Assembly: GCA_902490305.1 (NCBI GenBank)
Contig: CABUDI010000001.1
Location: forward strand, 62,001-126,000
DNA from: an uncultured Collinsella sp.
Lineage (GTDB): Bacteria; Actinomycetota; Coriobacteriia; Coriobacteriales; Coriobacteriaceae
Direction of reading: 5' to 3'
Length of the DNA stretch: 64,000 nucleotides
Shown here piece after piece: positions 58,376 to 64,000 of this stretch. The notes under the pieces were generated by a model. The model searched no databases. It saw nothing but the letters and a program-made list of their open reading frames with translations, and was not told where the DNA came from. The position numbers were made by a program, and so were the translations under genes. The first letter of the stretch is position 1. Each line of letters begins with the position of its first letter.

Positions 58376-58918
58376 ATGGACGACCTCGAAAAAGTTGAAA
58401 CCATCCGCACCAAGTGCAATGTGAGCTACACCGATGCCAAGGCCGCGCTCGACGCCGCCGACGGCAACGTTTTGGACGCCATCATTTGGCTCGAGTCGCA
58501 GGGCAAGACGCAGACCACATCGGCGCACGCCGCCACCGAGTCCGCGCCGGTCGACGAGCCCTCGGCCGAGATGGTCGCCGCGCAGGCCGCCTACGAAAAG
58601 TCGAGCGAAAAGACCGACTTCTCCAAGAAGATGGACAGCGTGTGGGAGTACCTCAAAAAGCTCTTCCGCCTGAGTTTGGACACCAAGTTTATCGCCACGC
58701 GCCGCGATGCGATCATCCTCAACATCCCCATCCTGATCCCCATCGTCGCGCTGTTTGCCTGGGGCGCCACGATTTGGCTGATGCTGCTTGGCCTGTTCTT
58801 TGGCATGCGCTACCGCATCGACAGCGACGGCGACGTGCCCGGCAGCATCAACAACCTTATGAATCACGCCGCCGATGCCGCGGACGGCATCAAGCAAAAT
58901 CTCAACGACGACAAGTAA
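58376..58918 (+). CDS. UBA-like plus DUF4342 protein
   Basis: This 180-residue protein has an N-terminal UBA/TS-N-like helical domain (VETIRTKCNVSYTDAKAALDAADGN, residues 5-40), a linker, and a DUF4342 part with one hydrophobic stretch (LNIPILIPIVALFAWGATIWLMLLGLFFG, about residues 115-145). It is 18 bp from the response-regulator gene, so it is probably read with the two-component system. Its function is not known; a membrane-bound accessory of the sensor is inference. Confidence 0.78.
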   Translation: MDDLEKVETIRTKCNVSYTDAKAALDAADGNVLDAIIWLESQGKTQTTSAHAATESAPVDEPSAEMVAAQAAYEKSSEKTDFSKKMDSVWEYLKKLFRLSLDTKFIATRRDAIILNIPILIPIVALFAWGATIWLMLLGLFFGMRYRIDSDGDVPGSINNLMNHAADAADGIKQNLNDDK

Positions 58919-58936
58919 TCGCAGACGGGGGCACGT

Positions 58937-59722
58937 ATGACACGAATCCTGATCGTAGAGGACGAGGAGAAAATCGCCCGCTTTGTGACACTCGAGCTGG
59001 AGCACGAGGGCTACCAGGTGGAGCACGCCGCCGACGGCCGCACCGCCGTGGACCTGGCGCTGGAGCGCGACTACGATCTGATCCTGCTCGATGTACTGCT
59101 GCCGCAACTCAACGGCATGGAGGTGCTGCGGCGCGTACGCAAGCACAAGGATGTGCCGGTGATCATGGTCACCGCGCGCGATGCCGTGATGGACAAGGTT
59201 GCCGGGCTCGATGCCGGCGCCGACGATTACCTGACCAAACCATTTGCGATCGAGGAGCTGTTCGCACGGATCCGCGTGGCGCTGAAGCGCTCGGAGGCCG
59301 TGCGGGCGGCTTCGGGCGTTGGCGGTGTTGGGGCCGGGGCGGGCGCTGCGGGCGGCGCGGGTGCCGGTGCCGCTGCTGCGTCCCCGACCGGCGACTCGGC
59401 CCAGACCGCCGCCGTGCCCTCCCCCACTGCGCTCACCGTGGGCTCGGTCGCGCTCGATCCAGATCGCCGCGAGGTCACGGTCGGCGGCTCGTCCATCGTG
59501 CTGACCGCCCGCGAGTTCGACGTCCTTGCCCTGCTTATGGCACACGCCGGCACCGTGCTCACGCGCGAGCGCATTGCGCACGAAGCGCTCGGCTACGAGT
59601 ACGTGGGCGACACCAACAACGTCGACGTACACATCGCGCACCTGCGTGCCAAGATCGAAGACGCCGGCGGCGCCCGCATCATCCAGACCGTGCGCGGGGT
59701 GGGCTATGTCTGCCGTGCGTAA
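58937..59722 (+). CDS. OmpR-family response regulator
   Basis: This 261-residue regulator has a receiver domain (ILIVEDEEKIARFVTLELEHEGYQV; Asp52 in LILLDVLLPQLNG; VTARDAVMDKVAGLDAGADDYLTKPF), and a C-terminal winged helix (LTAREFDVLALLMAHAG, NNVDVHIAHLRAKIE). Between them is an unusual Ala/Gly-rich linker of about 45 residues (VGGVGAGAGAAGGAGAG). The kinase gene overlaps its end by 17 bases. ArlR/CutR-type regulators are the closest pattern. Confidence 0.92.
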   Translation: MTRILIVEDEEKIARFVTLELEHEGYQVEHAADGRTAVDLALERDYDLILLDVLLPQLNGMEVLRRVRKHKDVPVIMVTARDAVMDKVAGLDAGADDYLTKPFAIEELFARIRVALKRSEAVRAASGVGGVGAGAGAAGGAGAGAAAASPTGDSAQTAAVPSPTALTVGSVALDPDRREVTVGGSSIVLTAREFDVLALLMAHAGTVLTRERIAHEALGYEYVGDTNNVDVHIAHLRAKIEDAGGARIIQTVRGVGYVCRA

Positions 59723-61001
59723 CGCCGAGGCCAAGCGCGTCACCTCCATCGCCCGCGCCATCAACTGGGGCTATATGTGGCGCCGCCTGATGAGCTACAT
59801 CTGGCTCGATCTGCTGCTGATGGTGATTGCGGCGGCGATCCTCGTCTATGGATACAACCAGACGCTACCCGACAGCGCGTTTACCGCAGGCTGGATTCCT
59901 AGCGAGTCCGTTCACAGCATGTCGTTGATGCCCGCGCGCGGCTGGGATCTGACCACACTTACCTACACCGTCGAGCTTGCACGTACCACCAAGACCTTCC
60001 CCCTCGCGCAGGATCTCGTCGCGCTGTGGCCCCTCTATATCGTTGTTGTTGGCTGGCAGATTGTCAGCGTGCTCAACATGCTCGGTGGCGCCCGTCGCGT
60101 GCGCCGCACCATGGCGCCGCTCAACGATCTGGCACTGCGCGTGGACGAGCTCGGTCGCATGCAACTCGCCGGCGGCAAGATGGAAACGCTGGAGCAGGCC
60201 ATCGAGCGTGCAAGCGTCGACTCGCCGAGCGTCACCACCGGCGACGCCGACCTGACGAGCATCGAGGTTGCACTCAACCGCTTGCTGCGTCAGATGCAAG
60301 AGGCCAAGCTGCAGCAGATGCGCTTTGTCAACGACGCAAGCCACGAGCTGCGCACGCCCATCGCGGTGATTCAGGGCTACGTAAACATGCTCGACCGCTG
60401 GGGCAAAGACGACCCGGACGTGCTGGCGGAATCCATCGCCTCGCTCAAGGCCGAAAGCGAGCACATGCAGGAGCTCGTGGAGCAGCTGCTGTTTTTGGCA
60501 CGCGGCGATGCCGGCCGCACCGTGCTGCGGCGCGCGAATACCAACCTGGCTGCACTGGTCGACGAGGTATGCGAGGAATCGCAGATGATCGATACCGAGC
60601 ACACGTATCGACTGGCCTTTGACGCTGCGCTTGCCAGCGACCCGCGCTGCGACGCGCCCGTCGATGTGGCGCTCGTGAAGCAGGCTCTGCGCGTAATCGT
60701 GCAGAATGCCGCCAAGTATTCGAACGCGGGCACGCCCATCACGTTTGGCGTGGCGCCGGATGCGGGCGCGGGCACGATCGACATAAACGTTGAGGACGAG
60801 GGCATCGGCATGAACCAGGAATCCGCAGCCCACGCGTTCGAGCGGTTCTACCGCGCCGACAACGCGCGCGATGCCGGCGCGCAGGGCTCGGGTCTGGGGC
60901 TTGCCATTGCCAAGTGGATCGTCGATAGCCATGGCGGTGTCATTGGCGTGACCTCGGTCGAGGGTGTCGGCAGCCGCTTTACGATTCGCCTGCCACGGTA
61001 G
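59706..61001 (+). CDS. Two-component sensor histidine kinase
   Basis: This 431-residue kinase has two membrane helices (about residues 30-52 and 105-125) around a short outside loop, a HAMP-like linker, the phosphoacceptor His213 in VNDASHELRTPIAVIQGYVNML, and the ATPase domain (RVIVQNAAKYSNAG, DEGIGMNQE, GSGLGLAIAKWIVDSHGG). The ATG at 59706 overlaps the regulator gene, showing coupling. It is ArlS/BaeS-like; the signal is unknown. A terminator follows at 61022-61055. Confidence 0.92.
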   Translation: MSAVRNAEAKRVTSIARAINWGYMWRRLMSYIWLDLLLMVIAAAILVYGYNQTLPDSAFTAGWIPSESVHSMSLMPARGWDLTTLTYTVELARTTKTFPLAQDLVALWPLYIVVVGWQIVSVLNMLGGARRVRRTMAPLNDLALRVDELGRMQLAGGKMETLEQAIERASVDSPSVTTGDADLTSIEVALNRLLRQMQEAKLQQMRFVNDASHELRTPIAVIQGYVNMLDRWGKDDPDVLAESIASLKAESEHMQELVEQLLFLARGDAGRTVLRRANTNLAALVDEVCEESQMIDTEHTYRLAFDAALASDPRCDAPVDVALVKQALRVIVQNAAKYSNAGTPITFGVAPDAGAGTIDINVEDEGIGMNQESAAHAFERFYRADNARDAGAQGSGLGLAIAKWIVDSHGGVIGVTSVEGVGSRFTIRLPR

Positions 61002-61021
61002 GGATGCCCCTCGGCATAAAT

Positions 61022-61055
61022 AAAGGGATAGGGCCACGCGGCTCTATCCCTTTTT
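61022..61055. terminator. Bidirectional terminator
   Basis: AAAGGGATAGGGCC/GGCTCTATCCCTTT stem followed by TTTTT, between the convergent kinase and VOC genes. Confidence 0.88.
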
Positions 61056-61077
61056 GCTAGCTATAGCAGCTTGTGCG

Positions 61078-61452
61078 CTAGTCGCGGCACAGGTGCACGG
61101 CGAAGCCGGCGAACTCGCGCTTAAAGTACACGAGCTTGGTGCCACCGTCGGGCAGCAGCGCGCGCGACTCCTCGTTAACCTCGAGCCCGCGCTCGGCAAA
61201 CCACTTCTCGGCCGCATCGATGTCGTTGACGGCAAAGCCAATGTGGCCCTTGGCGCCACGACCGTTCTGCTTCATGATCTCGACCAGCGAATCGTTAAAG
61301 TACGAAACGGGGGTCTCGATGACGGGCAGACCCATCATCGTCGAGAACAACTCCGCGATCTCCAAGGCGTCTGCCGGGTCGGTGGCGTTAATGCCCACAT
61401 GGGCGACGCGCATACCAAAGAGCTCGACCGGATTGGCGTTCTGCTCATTCAT
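61078..61452 (-). CDS. VOC-family (glyoxalase-fold) protein
   Basis: This 124-residue protein has the betaalphabetabetabeta VOC pattern (VAHVGINATDPADALEIAELFSTMMGL, GHIGFAVNDIDAAEKWFAERGLEV, LVYFKREFAGFAVHL), with His and Glu residues placed for metal binding. It may be a lyase, isomerase or dioxygenase-like protein. It starts 11 bp after the orphan PTS IIB gene, so the two are probably co-transcribed and act on the same sugar or its product; that is inference. Confidence 0.8.
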   Translation of the reverse strand: MNEQNANPVELFGMRVAHVGINATDPADALEIAELFSTMMGLPVIETPVSYFNDSLVEIMKQNGRGAKGHIGFAVNDIDAAEKWFAERGLEVNEESRALLPDGGTKLVYFKREFAGFAVHLCRD

Positions 61453-61463
61453 ACAGGCAGCGC

Positions 61464-61751
61464 CTACTGAGCCATGACGTCGAGAACGGCCTTCTCAGCA
61501 GCGACGCGGTTCATGCCGGTCATGAAGGGCACGCCGCTCACGTACGGGCAGGTGAGGCCCTCGGGGGCAACGGTGGTGGCGATCAGCAGATCGGCGCCCT
61601 CGTCGCAGTAATCCTTGGCCTCGGAGATGGCGCACTGCACGATCTCATACTTGCCAGCGTAACCGTTGGCGTCGAGCAGGGTGGCGACCTTCTGGGCAAC
61701 GAGCGTGGAAGTAGCAGCGCCAGCACCGCAAGCCAAAACGATCTTCTTCAT
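61464..61751 (-). CDS. PTS galactitol-family IIB-like subunit, orphan
   Basis: This 95-residue phosphocarrier has the GatB-type active cysteine (Cys8) in VLACGAGAATSTLVAQKV. It would carry phosphate from a IIA to a IIC of the galactitol family. Neither partner is adjacent; only the VOC gene follows. Either the partners are elsewhere or the protein serves in regulation. AGGGAGA precedes the start. Confidence 0.85.
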   Translation of the reverse strand: MKKIVLACGAGAATSTLVAQKVATLLDANGYAGKYEIVQCAISEAKDYCDEGADLLIATTVAPEGLTCPYVSGVPFMTGMNRVAAEKAVLDVMAQ

Positions 61752-61914
61752 AGGTAATGTCTCCCTTCATGGTTTACTTTAGGTAAGTGTACCGCAGCGA
61801 GCGATGGCGCTCAGCCTCGATGAGCTTTTATGCCAGTTTGCTTTCGCGCTGCGTATAATACATCTAGTACATGTTGTCATACCGCTCGCTTTATGAGCGA
61901 CTAAGGACCCTAAT

Positions 61915-62538
61915 ATGCCCGATTCCCGCACACTCTGGACCGCCGTCGTTATCATCTGCATCGCCGTGTCGGTGTTCTTTAGCGTCAAAAAACGCACCAC
62001 GTTTAAACGCCTGCAGCGGCTCATGGCCGCCAAGCAGTGGGACGAGTTCGATCGTTTGCTCGACGGCAAACTCACCAGCATGCTGTACCCGCGCTACAAC
62101 CGCGACTACCTGCGCCTGAACTCCTATCTGCTGCGCGAGGACCACGAGCACGCCAGCGAGATGTTCGACCTGCTGCTGGGACTCAACCTGCCCAAGATGC
62201 AGCGTGTCGACCTGGTCATTAAGGCCTTTAACTACTACGTTGGCCAGGAGGACCGCAAAAAGTCCAAGGAGCTGCTGCACGAGATCAAGGGCTTTGAGGG
62301 CGGTCAGGCCGAGGCAGTCGCACACGAGTGCCAGCTGATGTACGACACGATGATCCTCAAGCGCCACAACGATATTCCCGAGCTGGAGCGCATGCTCGAG
62401 GAGGCCGGCGACGACCCGGTCAAGCGCTGCCGCCTGGAGTACCTGCTGGCCCTGCAATACCAGAACAAGGGCGACGAAGCCAAGTTCCAAGAGTTCCTGG
62501 AGAAGTCGGGCCAACACTCGATGGCCGTCAACGCGTAA
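61915..62538 (+). CDS. Membrane-anchored TPR-like protein, function unknown
   Basis: This 207-residue protein begins with one membrane helix (residues about 7-24, LWTAVVIICIAVSVFF), then helical hairpins that resemble TPR repeats (KRLQRLMAAKQWDEFDRLLDG, RLEYLLALQYQNKGDEAKFQEFL). No enzyme motif is seen. It probably displays a helical scaffold on the cytoplasmic side. It lies immediately before tRNA-Leu and has its own promoter region (TATAAT at 61855-61860). Confidence 0.6.
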   Translation: MPDSRTLWTAVVIICIAVSVFFSVKKRTTFKRLQRLMAAKQWDEFDRLLDGKLTSMLYPRYNRDYLRLNSYLLREDHEHASEMFDLLLGLNLPKMQRVDLVIKAFNYYVGQEDRKKSKELLHEIKGFEGGQAEAVAHECQLMYDTMILKRHNDIPELERMLEEAGDDPVKRCRLEYLLALQYQNKGDEAKFQEFLEKSGQHSMAVNA

Positions 62539-62569
62539 CGGACGGCTTGTGCTAGACTTCTAGTCTCAC

Positions 62570-62654
62570 GGGGGCGTGGCGGAATTGGCATACGCAGGAG
62601 ACTTAAAATCTCTCGCCGCAAGGATTGTGGGTTCGAGTCCCACCGCCCCTACCA
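62570..62654 (+). tRNA. tRNA-Leu (UAA)
   Basis: The 7-bp acceptor stem pairs GGGGGCG with CGCCCCT (one G-T pair). The D arm is GGCGGAATTGGCATACGC, the anticodon loop CTTAAAA reads UAA, the long variable arm is typical of class II tRNAs, and the T arm is GTGGGTTCGAGTCCCAC. CCA is encoded. Confidence 0.95.
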
Positions 62655-62783
62655 TATGGAGCTTTCGAGCCCGTGTCCCCAAGGGATGCGGGCTCGCCTC
62701 TTTTGGACGCCGTCAACTGCAGAGCAGCTCATTTGGGACGGGGCTTTTTTGACTACTTTTCCGCCCGCCCAATGAGTTTCCTA

Positions 62784-62869
62784 CCACATTTTCCGATGGA
62801 AAAACGTGGTTGTCTCCCACATTTTCCGATGGAAAAACGTGGTTGTCTCCCACATTTTCCGATGGAAAC
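62784..62869 (+). repeat. 33-bp tandem repeat, about 2.6 copies
   Basis: Units begin at 62784, 62817 and 62850. Each contains CCACATTTTCC-GAT-GGAAAAACGTGG, a near-palindrome, followed by TTGTCTC. They lie between tRNA-Leu and the DUF4143 ATPase gene. Confidence 0.88.
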
Positions 62870-62911
62870 TCCCAAATGGCCTTATACTAGCCGAGAGGGT
62901 TGGGAGGCAAT

Positions 62912-64000
62912 ATGCAGCGACAGCTTATGAGTGAACTTATCGCTTGGAAATCAAGGGCGAATCGCAAACCCCTCTTGCTTAAGGGAGCCCGCCAGACAGG
63001 AAAGACTTGGCTTCTTAACGAATTCGCAAGCCAGCAGTATCGAAACGTCATTCGTTTTGACTTTATGCTCGAGCCGAGCACACGCTCGCTGTTCGATGGG
63101 AACCTCGACCCCAAGCGCATCATCTCCCAGATAGAGCTCCTACGTGGCCAAACCGTAACGCCGACAGACACGCTCATCATCTTCGACGAGATCCAAGAGG
63201 CGCCACGCGGGATCACCTCGCTTAAGTACTTCAACGAGCTTGCACCCGAATACCACATCGTGGCAGCCGGTTCCTATATGGGCCTCGCGCTCCGACGCGA
63301 AAACGAGTCATTTCCCGTTGGCAAAATCGACCAGCTCACCATGCGTCCCATGGGGTTTGCCGAGTTCGTTCGTGCCGTCGACGGCAACCCGCTCGCCGAC
63401 GCCATCCTTGCCGCAGACATGAACCTTCTGGCAAACGTTGCCGAAAAGCTCGAACACTTGCTCAAGGAATACCTTGTTGTCGGCGGTATGCCCGAAGTTG
63501 TCTCCGCTTTCGCCGAGACACGCGACTTCATCGAAGCCCGAAGGCTTCAGCAGCAAATCATCGAGGCTTACGAATCCGATTTTGGCAAACATGCACCCGC
63601 CCGCATCATCGAGCGCATGAGGTTGGTTTGGAAATCCCTTCCCGGCCAGCTTGCCAAAGAGAACAAGAAGTTTGTCTATGGCGCCCTTCGCCCCGGAGCG
63701 CGCGCACGCGATTTCGAGGAAAGCCTCCAGTGGCTCACGGACTACGGAATCGTTCATAAGGTGCCACGTGTTTCCGCTCTAAAGGCGCCGCTCTCGAGCT
63801 ACGAAGACCTCTCGGGCTTCAAACTGTTCTGCATCGACACCGGCATCCTCGGAGCGCTCTCCGGTCTCTCTCCGGCCATCGTTCTTAACGGATCCGCTGT
63901 TTTTACCGAGTTCAAAGGTTCGCTGACCGAACAATACGTCGCGCAGGAGCTTTTGCTCCAGGACAAAACTCCCGCGTATTGGTCCTCTACCTCTGGCAAT
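62912..64000 (+). CDS. AAA ATPase with DUF4143-type C-terminus, cut by window edge
   Basis: The first 363 residues are visible. The Walker A motif LKGARQTGKTWLL (Gly25-Thr32) and Walker B TLIIFDEIQEAPR are present, followed by YHIVAAGSYMGLALRR and the FPVGKIDQLTMRPMGFAEF segment typical of these archaeal/bacterial ATPases; the later part (FCIDTGILGALSG) fits DUF4143. GGGAGG precedes the ATG. The family is common in gut bacteria and its role is unclear. The gene continues past 64000 without a stop. Confidence 0.88.
   Translation, partial: MQRQLMSELIAWKSRANRKPLLLKGARQTGKTWLLNEFASQQYRNVIRFDFMLEPSTRSLFDGNLDPKRIISQIELLRGQTVTPTDTLIIFDEIQEAPRGITSLKYFNELAPEYHIVAAGSYMGLALRRENESFPVGKIDQLTMRPMGFAEFVRAVDGNPLADAILAADMNLLANVAEKLEHLLKEYLVVGGMPEVVSAFAETRDFIEARRLQQQIIEAYESDFGKHAPARIIERMRLVWKSLPGQLAKENKKFVYGALRPGARARDFEESLQWLTDYGIVHKVPRVSALKAPLSSYEDLSGFKLFCIDTGILGALSGLSPAIVLNGSAVFTEFKGSLTEQYVAQELLLQDKTPAYWSSTSGN

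Noticed and set aside
58414..59790. Long plus-strand frame across the DUF4342 and regulator genes
   Set aside because: Wrong frame; the Arg/Ala/His-rich translation is a shadow of two recognised genes.
62784..62869. Tandem repeats as a CRISPR array
   Set aside because: Units are directly adjacent with no spacers, and no cas gene is present.
62625..62930. Open frame over the 33-bp tandem repeats
   Set aside because: The repeat length is a multiple of three so the frame stays open, but it starts inside tRNA-Leu and has no ribosome site.

Overview
The window looks like chromosomal DNA of a Collinsella-type gut actinobacterium (class Coriobacteriia). The evidence is high-GC coding sequence with strong third-position bias, many mannose-family and lactose/cellobiose-family PTS genes, a TopA with a Lys/Ala-rich tail, a tmk-holB-ricT block, and DUF2207 and DUF2975 membrane proteins. 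The species assignment is inference. Most genes lie on the minus strand and most of the window is ordinary core genome. The unusual material is concentrated between genes.

Layout: 1-6.2 kb is an amino-sugar locus. It holds nagA (cut by the window edge), an AgaS-like SIS isomerase/deaminase, a GntR/UTRA repressor and a mannose-family PTS operon (IIA, YajC-like, IIB, IIC, IID), with DasR/NagR-like palindromes upstream of both transcription units. 6.2-7.8 kb holds a long regulatory gap and a DUF2975/XRE pair. 7.9-14.2 kb has a SurA-like protein, NAD-type isocitrate dehydrogenase, two unknowns, a hydroxyacid dehydrogenase with a His/Cys-rich tail, DegV and the hibernation factor HPF. 14.4-21.8 kb has an amino-acid-type binding lipoprotein, a nuclease-like unknown, ComF, RicT, HolB and Tmk. 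22-28.7 kb has a zinc-ribbon membrane protein, TopA, HypB, HypA, TatC, TatA and a STAS protein. 28.8-34.3 kb has an aminotransferase, NhaA, Mn-pyrophosphatase and ROK glucokinase. 34.4-40.2 kb is a beta-glucoside unit (IIA, IIB, IIC, GH1, divergent GntR) followed by ManA. 40.4-42.2 kb is an AbiE-like two-gene cassette. 42.5-50.3 kb has PcrA, UppP, UspA, a BceS/BceR-like two-component pair and an SseB-like protein. 50.4-64 kb has PurH, a GNAT enzyme, DUF2207, a GluQ-type enzyme with an antitoxin-like tail, a phosphoesterase, a DUF4342 protein, an OmpR-type two-component system, a VOC protein, an orphan GatB-type IIB, a TPR-like protein, tRNA-Leu(UAA) and a DUF4143 ATPase running off the end.

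The most interesting signals are non-coding. Two homologous structured elements (40201-40331 and 42429-42558) share a core of about 76 nt with a GGAGAGCAC/GTGCTCTCC hairpin. Each core is enclosed by arms of about 30 bp that differ in sequence between copies but stay self-complementary. They lie just behind manA and pcrA in opposite orientations and bracket the AbiE-like cassette. Two other elements with perfect inverted-repeat arms (31 and 32 bp) lie at 15974-16192 and 57982-58165, and many small palindromes with GGGAC/GTCCC cores are scattered between genes. Coding oddities include the GluQ-antitoxin fusion, the His/Cys tail, and long insertions or extensions in RicT, UppP, PcrA and IID.
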